From assembly GCF_905475395.1 (NCBI RefSeq), contig NC_058339.1, forward strand, positions 38,015,172 through 38,079,171: a stretch of 64,000 nt of DNA, read 5' to 3'. Below the pieces are notes generated by a model. The model was not told the DNA's origin. It saw nothing but the letters and a program-made list of their open reading frames with translations, and ran no database searches. The DNA comes from Chrysoperla carnea (Eukaryota; Arthropoda; Insecta; Neuroptera; Chrysopidae). Positions 24,575 through 35,625 of the stretch are shown here, piece after piece (the stretch's first letter is position 1; each line of letters begins with the position of its first letter). The position numbers were made by a program, and so were the translations under genes.

Positions 24575-25787
24575 TGTTGCGGGAATTAATGTTTTGGTGA
24601 GGTAATTAGAAAAAAAAAGAAACGTATTTTTTCTCTTCCCAAAATTTAAATACTTAATTGATTCTCGACTTGCGTCGAGAACAAGAAGTCAGCCTCAGCC
24701 AAAATTCCACGCAACCCCCAGAACACTCAGATTAATATTTACCATATCCAAAAAAATATTAAACCGTGTTACTAAAGGGAAACATCCCGGTTTGAAACAT
24801 TCAAAAAAAATAAAAATGTGTTTAAGATTTTTACTAATGTTTAAAAAAAACCGAAACAGATCAATTTACGTGCTAGGCCCAAAGATAACGCCGAAGGCGA
24901 TTACCCCCCAGAAAGTATTAACAATACAAATAAAAAGTCTACGTTTAAAATAAAAAAAAATATAAAGTTTGTTTATTTCATTAATTCAAAAAATATAAAA
25001 TGTTTTACATAACGTAATTGAACTTGAAACTTACATGAAATTTCACATGTTGAATTTAAAGCCAAAATACAAAGTTTTTGAAAAAAACATCTTTCGATAT
25101 AACTTTAGAAAAAAATTAACATATCTAAATATATAATAAAATGTTACCTGTATGTAATTTGCGATCACAGTGAATACAATTCCATAAAATTACATTTTAT
25201 AAGGAATTGTGCTCACAAAAAAAATTCTAAACGCCACAAAAAACATACAAAGGAAAATAATATAAAGTTACACAATTTTTAAATTATTACAGAATGTCCC
25301 TTTTACACTCTGTATAATTGTGTGTTTTCAATAAACGACATTTAACAAAAATATATGTATAAACTGTCGTATTCAAAAATATAAATTCTTGATAAGAATT
25401 AATTAAATAAATTATAAAAATTAAATAATTTAATTATTGCCACACACTAAAGGTGTGTTAAAAAAAAGAGTATCCATCTTGGAATAAATAATTTAAATTA
25501 ATTATTCCAAGATGTTTTCCTTATGACGCTTAAAATTTAAAGAGAGTTATTTGAAATCAAATTGCACTGAGCTCTGTTCGGGTGACTGGTGACAATTTTT
25601 AGAACTAACAGTTGCAAAAAAATAAATAACAAAGTTGAAAAAAATAAAGTACAGTCACCGACAGAGTAAACTTTTTAATACAATATGTACCGTCACAGAC
25701 AGATTTAAAGTTTGATATTTTACATTATTGTTGCATACTTTATTACTAATTAATTAATTATAATTAGTTTGCCAACAATTTGTAACA
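24575..25787 (-). repeat. 3' LTR of the retrotransposon
   Basis: 1213 bp, bounded on + by TGTTGCGGGA and TTTGTAACA, so TG...CA on -. Same length as the other LTR; the one difference I saw is at about 24585 (a here, t at 30987). It contains a near-perfect 40-bp inverted repeat at 25475-25514. Confidence 0.97.
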
Positions 25788-25798
25788 CTCCCCCGCCC
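25788..25798 (-). other. Polypurine tract
   Basis: Read on -, GGGCGGGGGAG directly abuts the TGTTAC start of the 3' LTR. This is the expected site of plus-strand DNA priming. It stands out as a G-rich block in an otherwise AT-rich element. One C interrupts the purines. Confidence 0.8.
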
Positions 25799-25864
25799 TA
25801 AAAAAATTCGAAGAATAAAGAAAAAGAGAATAAAGCGGAGAGAGGAGAAAAGAAAAAAAAAAAA

Positions 25865-28800
25865 TTAACTTTGCACTATTTGTGGTTGATAGGGCTTCAG
25901 ATGACTAACATGCACACGAGATAAAGTATTATCATTCTCGTCAAAAAGCTCGACCGACACTGGTCCAGTAAAACGTAAAATTCTTTTTGGACCTGAATAT
26001 CTAGGTTGAAATTTACTGTCAGTATCAAAGGTCGCACGATACTTAGGAAGCTTCACACAAACTATCTGATCCACCCTGTATTTAACATCTACAGTATTAC
26101 CTTTACGTTTATTTATAATTTGATTCATTTTAACTAATGCTTGTTTAACCTCTTCATGTGTTGGTGGTTTATCTGCCGTAAAATAATTATAAGTTTCTAG
26201 CCCTAAATCCAAGGTGTTATTTAAACGTCGTTTAAAAAAAATTTCGACTGGAGAAGTTCCAATAGAAGTATGATAACTATTGTTATATTGAAAAGTAAAA
26301 TATGGTAAAACTTTAGTCCAAGCTTTATGCTCCAAGGCATATTGCTTTATAATACACGCCATATTAATTTTTAAATTTCTATTTAATCTCTCTGACATAT
26401 TAGCACATGCGTGATAGCTTGAAATATAAGCTGCTCTAACACCATGATTGAATAAAAAATTTTTGTATTTTTGAGCCACAAAACATTTGGCATTATCACT
26501 AACAACACATGCAGGGTAACCAAATTGCATAAAAGTTTTATGAAGAAATTTAATAACCACTTCCGCAGTAGCCCTGCGTGTAGAGTATGTAATAGCAAAT
26601 TTACTAAATGAATCAAGAATAACTAAAATATATTTCATTCCACCATCCAAAGATGGAATTAAAGGACCGATAAAGTCTATGTAAAGTTTATCCCAAATAC
26701 CAGTGGGAACCGTTGACTTTGTGTGCACATTCGTATTTTTATTATAAGGTTTAAATTGTTGACAAACTGTACAATTTTTAATAAATTCTACAACTTTTTT
26801 ATATAATAAATTATGATAAAATCTTTTGGCAATTTCTCTATACGTTTTAGTTACAGCACCATGCTGACCATATAAAGAATTATGATAATATTTAATGACA
26901 TATTCAAGCATTGAATCTGGTAGAACTATTCGTTTCAATTTATTCCGTCCAACTTCGCGCAGCAAAAGACTGTCTTTAAGTGAAAAGTTATTAACATTAT
27001 GGCCATTTTTTAATTGATCCATTATGAATTTACACTGATTACAATTCTCTTGTGCAAGCTTAATTGAAAGAAAACCCTGAGGTTCAGTAACTAAAGTATT
27101 TAATAGAAAAACCGGGTCGTTTTGTAAAGATTCATCCTTGACCAAATTATTATTGTCAACTAAAGATGGATCTTCACCCGAATAATTACTACCATTATCA
27201 TTTTTTAATAAAAAATTATTTGTAGAGAAATTACCATTCGAAAATAATCTAGATAAACAATCTGCTGCAGTATTATCTATGCCTTTAATATGTTTCGGTG
27301 TAAAATTGAATTTTGACAGTGTCAAAATCCATCTCGAAAGTTTGTTAAATTTTTGTGGTGAATTAAAAAGATACACTAAAGCATTGTTATCGGTTTCTAA
27401 GAAAAAATGTCTATCGACAAGGTAGTCACTAAAAGTATTTAATGAAAAAATTACAGCTAAAAGCTCTAACTCATAAGCGGAATATCTCATTTCAGCGGGA
27501 TTTAATTTTCTAGAACAATATTCAATTGGGTGTAAATTCCCATTAATATTTTGCAATAAAACGGCTCCTAGGCCAACAGATGACGCATCCGTTCTCACAA
27601 CAAAGGGATATTTATCGTCAAAAATAGGAAATTTCAAAATTGGTGCAGACGTTAAAGCTTTTTTTAATTTAGAAATAGCCTCGACATGTACATCAGTTAT
27701 TTTAAATTGAACATTTTTCTTTTTTAATTCATTCAAAGGTGCAACAATAGAACTAAAATGCTCAATATAGCGAGCAAAAAACGCTGCCATTCCGATAAAT
27801 TTTTGCAACTCCTTTATATTTTTTGGAATTGGCATGTCACAAATAGCACTAATTTTGTCAGGATTAGGACGTCTACCTTCTGATGATATAATATGGCCAA
27901 GAATTTTTAGACGTGCCATAAAAAATTTATTTTTATTTGGATTTAAAGTTAAATTAAGTTTTTTAAATCTACTTAATACCTGGTTTAAATGAATTTTATG
28001 ATCATCAATCGAGCTTGAAAAAACTATAATATCATCGTAATAAATTAAGATACACACATTCAACAAATCGTTAAATTCTTTAATTAGAAAACGATATAAG
28101 CATTGGGAACTAATATTAAGTCCAAACGGACAACAAACAAAAGAAAATTGTCCCCATTGCGTATTAATAGCAGTAATATCTCTGCTCTCTTTACTCAAGC
28201 TACACTGGTAGTAGCTCTTTGACATATCCAAGGTAGAAAACACTTTTGCGCCTCCTAGACTAGAAAATACGTGATTGATCGATACATTTGAAATCGGATC
28301 AAACACAATTTTTTTATTAACGAACCTATAGTCAGCTACCATGCGAAAACCATCCTGTTTTTTAACAAAAAACACAGGAGATGCATAACTAGACTGGCTA
28401 GGAACTATAATATTTAATTTCAAAAGCTCATCTAAATGTTGCTTTAAGAGTAAAGATTTATCTTTTGGTAAAAAATATGCAGTTTTATAAACTGGTGTAT
28501 CATCTTTAAGTTTAATATGATATTCATAATTTTTTGCTCGGCCAGGAATTTCAGAAAATACTGACTTATACTTTTTATATAATGAATCCATAAATTCTTT
28601 ATCCTTTTCTGACAAATTTAGTGGTAATTCACAAATAATATTAACGAAAAATTGTGTGCAATTTTTTTCAAAAGTAATTTCAATATTTCTAAATGAATTA
28701 AAAAATACTTTGTTATTACATAAATCTAAAATCATACCACATTTGTTGAGAGACGGTGCTCCAATAATCATATCAAAAATGGATTTTTCCATTAAGTAAA

Positions 28801-29029
28801 ATTCTAAATTCCAGCTGAAATTACTAATCTTGACGTGTAACGTAACCTTCTTCTTCATAGTTACATAATTTGATCCCGGTAATGTAACAGTAATTTTTTC
28901 ATCTTCATAAATAACTTTCTTAATTTTTAATTTACTAAACATTTTTCTAGAAATCACATTTATAGTTGATCCCGAATCTAAAAGAGATAATATTTTAATA
29001 TTGTTCACAGAAACATAAATTAAGGGCAT
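25865..29029 (-). CDS. pol: pol polyprotein (PR-RT-RNase H-integrase)
   Basis: 1054 codons from the first in-frame ATG. The frame is open to 29095 and is entered by -1 frameshift from gag, so the ATG is not the likely start. Landmarks (numbered from the ATG): retroviral-type aspartic protease DSG at 18-20; RT with its first Asp at 268 (LDMS) and YYDD at 330-333; RNase H acidic residues D481, E522, D547, D590; integrase HHCC finger H716, H723, C753, C756; DDE triad D785, D845, E880; a YSGPKRILRF segment near 1011 fits the GPY/F-type integrase tail. No chromodomain seen. It copies element RNA to DNA and inserts it. All catalytic residues are present and no stop or frameshift interrupts the frame. 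The host cell would express it from the 5' LTR. Confidence 0.97.
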   Translation of the reverse strand: MPLIYVSVNNIKILSLLDSGSTINVISRKMFSKLKIKKVIYEDEKITVTLPGSNYVTMKKKVTLHVKISNFSWNLEFYLMEKSIFDMIIGAPSLNKCGMILDLCNNKVFFNSFRNIEITFEKNCTQFFVNIICELPLNLSEKDKEFMDSLYKKYKSVFSEIPGRAKNYEYHIKLKDDTPVYKTAYFLPKDKSLLLKQHLDELLKLNIIVPSQSSYASPVFFVKKQDGFRMVADYRFVNKKIVFDPISNVSINHVFSSLGGAKVFSTLDMSKSYYQCSLSKESRDITAINTQWGQFSFVCCPFGLNISSQCLYRFLIKEFNDLLNVCILIYYDDIIVFSSSIDDHKIHLNQVLSRFKKLNLTLNPNKNKFFMARLKILGHIISSEGRRPNPDKISAICDMPIPKNIKELQKFIGMAAFFARYIEHFSSIVAPLNELKKKNVQFKITDVHVEAISKLKKALTSAPILKFPIFDDKYPFVVRTDASSVGLGAVLLQNINGNLHPIEYCSRKLNPAEMRYSAYELELLAVIFSLNTFSDYLVDRHFFLETDNNALVYLFNSPQKFNKLSRWILTLSKFNFTPKHIKGIDNTAADCLSRLFSNGNFSTNNFLLKNDNGSNYSGEDPSLVDNNNLVKDESLQNDPVFLLNTLVTEPQGFLSIKLAQENCNQCKFIMDQLKNGHNVNNFSLKDSLLLREVGRNKLKRIVLPDSMLEYVIKYYHNSLYGQHGAVTKTYREIAKRFYHNLLYKKVVEFIKNCTVCQQFKPYNKNTNVHTKSTVPTGIWDKLYIDFIGPLIPSLDGGMKYILVILDSFSKFAITYSTRRATAEVVIKFLHKTFMQFGYPACVVSDNAKCFVAQKYKNFLFNHGVRAAYISSYHACANMSERLNRNLKINMACIIKQYALEHKAWTKVLPYFTFQYNNSYHTSIGTSPVEIFFKRRLNNTLDLGLETYNYFTADKPPTHEEVKQALVKMNQIINKRKGNTVDVKYRVDQIVCVKLPKYRATFDTDSKFQPRYSGPKRILRFTGPVSVELFDENDNTLSRVHVSHLKPYQPQIVQS

Positions 29030-29052
29030 CGATGATGCATTTATTGAAGAAT

Positions 29053-30141
29053 TTAATGTGTGGCATGGTTCAAGTTTTTTGAACTTGATGTGTCTCTATT
29101 GGCTAATTTTATACATTGTTGAATTTTGTGTCCTGATCGTTTACAATAAACACAAAATATAGATTTACTTTTATTTAAATTTGATTTTGCTATCTGAACA
29201 GAAGCTTTTTTATCATTTTGCCCTGTAGTTTCAGGCTTAAGATCCTTAACATTTTGAACATTTTGAACATTTTGTTCAATATTAACCAAACTAGAATTTT
29301 GATCATTAACACTATTTTGTCTTCTATTTTGATACAAGTTAAATTTATTAAATGAATTTTCTCTTGTTATTATTTCTTGTAAATTTCTTACAAAAGAATT
29401 TAAGGAAACTAAAGTTTCAGGAATTGGAAGCAATTTAATCAAATTAAAGGTTTTCTGATTAACATGGGCAAATATAATTTGTATAACTATTTTAATGTCC
29501 TCTTTAGGCATTAGTATTTGCGAGTATTTCAAAATATCAGTTACGAAATCAGAAAACTTTTCATTTGGAAGTTGTCTTCTTCTAATGTATCTATCAATTG
29601 CAATTTGCAATTGTGCAGGAGATATATACTCAGATAATAAAATATTTGAAATATAAGTCCAAGTTTTATTATTTGAAATTTGCTTTGACCAAAAGTGTTT
29701 TGCATTTGAATTACATTTTGTAATTAAAAATTTAATAAGAGAATTTTCATCAACTAAACTTAATGAAACAACACTATTGGTTTCAATAATAAAATTAATA
29801 ATTGAACTTGTATCAAATAAATCTAAAATTTTAATGTTATTTGTAAGAGATTCAAATCTAAATTTAAAATCTTGAGATTTCTCTTTACTTATCTTGGTAT
29901 TTAGTGATGAAATAATGTGTGTTAAATGATCCACATGAATATATTTTGTTGCTTGCATAGTTTCACACGACGTTGACGGTACCGGATCTATTAAACATTG
30001 TATTGTCTTATCCTTCTGTTGAACTGATACTTGAACATCTTTGTCCACTAAACTAAATTCCGTTTGCACTCTTTTATTGTAGTATTTTTCGTCTTTAACA
30101 GGTTTTGGAAAACCACGAAAATCTTCGTCGTCAGACGACAT
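29053..30141 (-). CDS. gag: gag, nucleocapsid/capsid protein
   Basis: 362 codons from the ATG at 30141 (protein starts MSSDDEDF). The frame is open nine codons further but lacks an earlier ATG. The middle is a capsid-like helical region without a close motif. An NVQNVQNV repeat comes from a short coding duplication at about 29250-29285. Near the C-terminus (330-343) is one CCHC zinc knuckle, CVYCKRSGHKIQQC, for RNA binding. Gag forms the particle that packages the element RNA. It overlaps pol by about 43 nt in the -1 frame, joined by the slippery heptamer at 29074-29080. Confidence 0.93.
   Translation of the reverse strand: MSSDDEDFRGFPKPVKDEKYYNKRVQTEFSLVDKDVQVSVQQKDKTIQCLIDPVPSTSCETMQATKYIHVDHLTHIISSLNTKISKEKSQDFKFRFESLTNNIKILDLFDTSSIINFIIETNSVVSLSLVDENSLIKFLITKCNSNAKHFWSKQISNNKTWTYISNILLSEYISPAQLQIAIDRYIRRRQLPNEKFSDFVTDILKYSQILMPKEDIKIVIQIIFAHVNQKTFNLIKLLPIPETLVSLNSFVRNLQEIITRENSFNKFNLYQNRRQNSVNDQNSSLVNIEQNVQNVQNVKDLKPETTGQNDKKASVQIAKSNLNKSKSIFCVYCKRSGHKIQQCIKLANRDTSSSKNLNHATH
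29074..29080 (-). promoter_or_regulatory. -1 frameshift slippery heptamer A AAA AAC
   Basis: On - the gag codons are TCA AAA AAC TTG. The heptamer A_AAA_AAC is in the X_XXY_YYZ register of gag, 24 nt before the gag stop codon. Slipping back one base continues as AAA AAA CTT GAA in the pol frame, which is open from there through the entire pol. A downstream stem or pseudoknot was not verified. Confidence 0.85.
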
Positions 30142-30754
30142 TTTTTTTTTTTTATACGATTTCCTCAAAAAAAAAAATTAACGAAACGAAACAAAAAAAG
30201 AAATTAGTAAAGTTCAACAAAGTAAAAATTACAAACGTTTGAATTAATTTTGATGAAATATGAACTTGTTTCAAAATAAATATTCATGTAAATAAAAAAA
30301 AAGTTTTTCTTTTTTAATTTAAAAATAGCCAATAAAGAAACATACAAAAAAAAAACTATGAAATAAAATTTGGATTTACAACGTAAACACGTTACCAATA
30401 AAAGTAATCAAAATAGCAATATATTTTAAGATTACATAAAATGTGTAAAAAAAACAAAAACAAGATCTAATTAATTCAAACTAGTCAATGTTATATAATT
30501 GGATTTATAATGCCAATTCCTTGAACAAATACCAAAAAAAATATTAGATATTATTTTAATAAATATCCAATATTATGTAAAAAAAATTTTTTTTTAATTT
30601 TCAAAATTTCAAATTTATATACGAAAATATTCAACTTACGTGATTCCACAAACTACATACAAGAAAACTTTACTAGTCAAAAAAAATTTAGAGAAAATTA
30701 AACGTAGATTTTTTTAAAGTAATGTAAGCAGATATAATGCAAAAACTAAAAGGT

Positions 30755-30986
30755 GTTACGCTCACTACCAAGTGTACGAAAATCGTAGATCTCGAAGCTC
30801 TGATAACAAAGTGATACGCTCGCTACCAAGTGTAAACGAAATTGGTAGTTAACGCTCTCGCTACCAAGTGTTGCGTAAACGTAGATCTCGAAGCTCTGCT
30901 AACAAGTGATACGCTCGCTACCAAGTGTTGCGTAAACGTAGATCTCGAAGTTAACATTTAACGCTCTGCTACCAAGTGTTGCGGGA
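30755..30986 (-). repeat. Array of PBS/LTR-junction-like repeats in the leader
   Basis: The + strand core ctaccaagtgt occurs with its tgt starting at 30773, 30831, 30869, 30926 and 30977, the last being the true LTR edge. Two of the upstream copies also keep the LTR terminal tgttgcg and are followed by taaacgtagatctcgaag. Related half-units (ctctgataacaaagtgatac, ctctgctaacaagtgatac) lie between. Spacings are 58, 38, 57 and 51 bp. On - each unit reads as the LTR end plus a tRNA-primer-like TGGTAGC. Confidence 0.85.
30963..30974 (-). other. Primer binding site, initiator-Met tRNA type
   Basis: Two bases (CT) after the 5' LTR on - comes TGGTAGCAGAGC, which matches the complement of the insect initiator methionine tRNA 3' end (…GCTCTGCTACCA) as I remember it. 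It would prime minus-strand DNA synthesis. The other copies in the array have TGGTAGCGAG and match the tRNA for 7 nt only. Confidence 0.7.
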
Positions 30987-32189
30987 TTTAATGTTTTGGT
31001 GAGGTAATTAGAAAAAAAAAGAAACGTATTTTTTCTCTTCCCAAAATTTAAATACTTAATTGATTCTCGACTTGCGTCGAGAACAAGAAGTCAGCCTCAG
31101 CCAAAATTCCACGCAACCCCCAGAACACTCAGATTAATATTTACCATATCCAAAAAAATATTAAACCGTGTTACTAAAGGGAAACATCCCGGTTTGAAAC
31201 ATTCAAAAAAAATAAAAATGTGTTTAAGATTTTTACTAATGTTTAAAAAAAACCGAAACAGATCAATTTACGTGCTAGGCCCAAAGATAACGCCGAAGGC
31301 GATTACCCCCCAGAAAGTATTAACAATACAAATAAAAAGTCTACGTTTAAAATAAAAAAAAATATAAAGTTTGTTTATTTCATTAATTCAAAAAATATAA
31401 AATGTTTTACATAACGTAATTGAACTTGAAACTTACATGAAATTTCACATGTTGAATTTAAAGCCAAAATACAAAGTTTTTGAAAAAAACATCTTTCGAT
31501 ATAACTTTAGAAAAAAATTAACATATCTAAATATATAATAAAATGTTACCTGTATGTAATTTGCGATCACAGTGAATACAATTCCATAAAATTACATTTT
31601 ATAAGGAATTGTGCTCACAAAAAAAATTCTAAACGCCACAAAAAACATACAAAGGAAAATAATATAAAGTTACACAATTTTTAAATTATTACAGAATGTC
31701 CCTTTTACACTCTGTATAATTGTGTGTTTTCAATAAACGACATTTAACAAAAATATATGTATAAACTGTCGTATTCAAAAATATAAATTCTTGATAAGAA
31801 TTAATTAAATAAATTATAAAAATTAAATAATTTAATTATTGCCACACACTAAAGGTGTGTTAAAAAAAAGAGTATCCATCTTGGAATAAATAATTTAAAT
31901 TAATTATTCCAAGATGTTTTCCTTATGACGCTTAAAATTTAAAGAGAGTTATTTGAAATCAAATTGCACTGAGCTCTGTTCGGGTGACTGGTGACAATTT
32001 TTAGAACTAACAGTTGCAAAAAAATAAATAACAAAGTTGAAAAAAATAAAGTACAGTCACCGACAGAGTAAACTTTTTAATACAATATGTACCGTCACAG
32101 ACAGATTTAAAGTTTGATATTTTACATTATTGTTGCATACTTTATTACTAATTAATTAATTATAATTAGTTTGCCAACAATTTGTAACA
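30977..32189 (-). repeat. 5' LTR of the retrotransposon
   Basis: 1213 bp with the same ends as the 3' LTR. It must hold the element promoter and polyadenylation signals, but I did not pick out a TATA box with confidence. The 40-bp inverted repeat recurs at 31877-31916. Confidence 0.97.
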
Positions 32190-32193
32190 TAAC

Positions 32194-33805
32194 GTCATTC
32201 TGTACTTTCCAAAAATTACAAAAATGCCACAGAATCCAAAAACCACTCTTGATTACCATAAACTTGTTTGATAATATATATATTTTTTATAATTATGTGT
32301 ATAAAATTAGCTTTGCTAGCATATTTTTAATAAGAATACAAATAACCGGTTGTGCGAGCGTAGCTCGTACAATTTATTGTTTAACTGCGATCAAATATTA
32401 TTAGTCCAGTACGAATGGGCGCATGAGTAAATACAATCAACTATTCCACCTCAATTTTTTTATTCTTCAAATTGCCCTATGTTGTCAGGTTGGGTGGTCG
32501 GAAAACTTTAAAACAATTTTCCTGAATAAAGTTGTGAAAATAAAAAAGCTAAACTTAAAAAACAATTGGATTTGCAATCATCCAAAATCATCTGTAAAAT
32601 TACAAAATCGATTCGAAAATAATTTCTCAAAGAATGTGGTTCCTGTATTTTAAAAAGTTTGTGAATATATGATAGACTGAGTTGCTTTGGAGTGAAAATG
32701 TTTAACAGGTTATAACCAGTAAAAAAGCATTCATTACTATACTTGATGATCACCCTAGTCTGGGGTCAATATTTAAATATGATCTTATGGTACAGTATCC
32801 TAAACAAACGCTTCACAACATATACATTCTATCATCTACTAATGAAATCAAAAAAACTAAAAATAAATTTGCATATAATTTGAAAATAGACTTTTTGTCT
32901 ACAACAGGTAACATACTTTCAAAATTAAACGCAAAAAGAACCTATTAATTAATTATTTAAAGAAATTAATTTTACTTATATTTAAGTATCCAAAAACTTT
33001 ATTATACTGGGAGTCCCATCATGAATTTATGATAAAATAAAAATTTTAATTCTCGCTTTTTTTGGAATTTTCTTTACTTTCATGGGAATGGTTTTAGATT
33101 TTTAGTAAAAATCATTTAAAAAGTTACTTTCAGGATCTTTTTTCGCAATATTTTTGCGAATTATACCTCAAAAATTAAATTAACATTTCGGTGGCAAAAG
33201 TGAAAGTTATACTCTAAATTTTCAAATATGAAATAAGCTACGAAAAAAGTCCATTCCAGGGGATACGGTAACAACTCTAGCAAAAATAAATAATTGTTTG
33301 TGGAAATTAGATGAATAAGTTAATTTTTCATGACTATGCATTTTCTAAAGGTACACCCTGTATTCACAGTGATGTGTATATATTTGTTTTCAGAGATTAT
33401 TCACTAAGAAATCAGTATGTAATTATCATTGTTTTTGGTTGTAAATATGCAAAATATTTTATTAAAATTATTATTAAAATAATTAATAAATTTTTATAAA
33501 TAAAATTATATTAATTAGATGTTTTTAAAATGTATGTTAAATTTGATATACACAAATTCACAAATAATTCTTTTTTTTTTCAATTAAAAGTTAAACTTTC
33601 ATAAAAGAAAAGATATTACAAATTTTGTACTCAGTATATGTTTTAATATTCATAAGTTGGAATTATGTTGCTTTTTTATATTTTAGGTATTGTTTTACAG
33701 ATCAAAGATGCTTATAATAAAAGTAGATAGATAACTTATTATTTCAACTTGCAAACAATCTCACAAAAATCGCAAGTAAAACATAATAAAATTTTAACTT
33801 GCTCC
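32194..33805. other. No gene seen
   Basis: AT-rich. A small palindromic patch (tgcgagcgtagctcgta, about 32353-32369) may be a repeat fragment. Open frames of 62-81 codons at 32171-32753 and 33311-33499 show no family signature. Confidence 0.45.
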
Positions 33806-34140
33806 ACTGAGCTGGAATCAGTCAATCCAGAGCTGGATTTAGGTTTAAATCCGTGAGGCCCGGGAATAAGGGCGACAAAACTTTCGAAACGTAAACATCA
33901 TTGTTTATCCGCGAGGGCGCAAATTGGGACAAAACTTTGTTGTCCATTTTCTCCAAAACTATAATAGGTAGGTAGTTGAAAATTTTATAGAAAATTCTCG
34001 CGAAATAAAAAAAAATTTAAAAACTACTTTCGACAATTTTCAGAAATTTCGAAAACCAAATAAATGGTGGTCGAAAGGGTGGCATATCAAACCGGGCCTA
34101 GGACGGCATCAAGGTATATACCAATCGTGTCAAGCCTATA
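33806..34140. repeat. Nested dispersed repeats
   Basis: An outer repeat begins near ccagagctggatttaggttt and seems to resume with ggtggcatatcaaaccgggc and ctaggacggcatcaagg. Between them is an inverted piece of R1 (33890-33975: cgtaaacatcattgtttatc, gcgagggcgcaaattggg, attttctccaaaactataat), matching 38820-38935 on the other strand. This order suggests R1 inserted into an older repeat. Confidence 0.5.
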
Positions 34141-35444
34141 ACCTTTTATTATATAGAGTTAAAAATAATTTCAGCAGAAAAACTATCCACAATGAAAAAT
34201 TGTGTCTTTTCACATTAAGAAACATTTTTTAAAAACAATCATTTCAGCAGTGTTTTCAAAACTCAATCATTTTTATTGATTTCTTTTCAATTGCCAATCA
34301 AAATCTAGTATATAAACATCTATGGTATAAAGATTAAAAAGATTTTAAGGTCGATCCTACACTGTAAATGCCTTGAAACGTACTTATAATGCCTGAAAAA
34401 GCGTTGTCTCAGCGGGCATCAATACATTTAAAGGGCATTCGAACAATAAAGTAAAATCAATAATGTTAAAAAACGGAAATACACTTCTATTCTACATTTA
34501 TTAACTATTTTGAATAAATCTAGGTCAAGGTCGAGTTACTAACTTCCATCAAATTTATTCGAAATGGACAAAACATTGTGCCTTAAAACAGAAATCTTAC
34601 CCAAAGTTCTTGTTGAGAAAAACTATAAAAAAACGAAAATGATAAATTTAGTCAATTAGTCAAATCGATTTTTTTCTTACGTTTTTATAAACCGAACGTC
34701 TTTCAAAAGTTGGCTAAACGAATTAATGGGTAGTTTCCAAGATTTATAAGCTTTCAACACAATATTCCTTAGGCTAAAAACTATCCATAAAATAATCAAC
34801 AGTTATCGGATTTGTGTGACCAGCCTTATTAATTTAATTTTTATCTATTATATCTTTAAAACGAAAATTCAAGCTTTAAACGACTTTTTTTTGCATAATA
34901 TTAGAAGATCTAACTTAGAACATGTCATCGACGTTAATATCCCTTGGGATATTCTCTGTATAGAATCTCTATAGACAATCTCAACTCTATGCATAAAATT
35001 AAAGATTATTATTAAGTTTTCATACATTTTAAATAAATTTTAGTTTTTGTTATTATAAATTATGAATATTAATTTTATTTAATTTCTTTACATTCAATTT
35101 TTTTGTACTTAACTTTCACTTAATCTTCAACTTTACATGGGGTCACAATTATTTTTGTTTTCAAAACTAAACAGCATGTTTTTAAATAATGTATTTGTAT
35201 TAGCTGTGCTAACATGAGAACTAATGATTAATATCATCTTCAAGAAATAAAAACGCAAGATTCACATATACCTACGTTTTGAATGCTGTATAATTGAATA
35301 CAGTGATATTTCAAACCTATGCGGTAGATGGTATCGAATCTTAATTACGTAGCAAGCCGATATTCCAAAAAGCATATCCACAAAAGTTCTTTTTTTCCTC
35401 GGAAACAAGTAAAATTGACAAACTTTAAAATACCCTCAACAAAT
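34141..35444. other. No gene seen
   Basis: AT-rich without a supported feature. Confidence 0.5.
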
Positions 35445-35625
35445 GTTCAGAACCCAAAACTCGCACTTGAAACCTAACCAAGAACACTCTCCATTAAATT
35501 ACTTTTCAAACAAAACAAAAAGAATCAAAATCGGTTTATTCGTTTAAGAGGTAGATGCCACAGACAGACAGACATAACGGTCAAACTTATAACTTCCCTC
35601 TTTTTGGTTCGGGAGTTAAAAATTT
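35445..35625 (+). repeat. Dispersed repeat R2, RTE-like tail, best copy
   Basis: Contains caaaatcggtttattcgttt, agatgccacagacagacaga, taacggtcaaacttataact, tccctctttttggttcggga and gttaaaa in that order. This is the clearest statement of the R2 3' end in the window. Confidence 0.65.

Larger units (their letters stand above)
24575..32189 (-). mobile_element. Complete Ty3/gypsy LTR retrotransposon
   Basis: A 7615-bp element read on -. Order: 5' LTR (30977-32189), PBS, leader repeat array, gag, pol, polypurine tract, 3' LTR (24575-25787). It is flanked by TAAC on both sides (24571-24574 and 32190-32193), a 4-bp target duplication. Domain order PR-RT-RNaseH-IN places it in Ty3/gypsy (Metaviridae). 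There is no env frame between pol and the 3' LTR. Both reading frames are intact and I saw one LTR mismatch, so it is a recent insertion and may still be competent. I cannot assign a clade without a phylogeny; the long LTRs are notable. Confidence 0.97.

Noticed and set aside
25788-25870. A short env or third frame in the retrotransposon
   Set aside because: Only about 77 nt separate the pol stop from the 3' LTR, and there is no other long frame.
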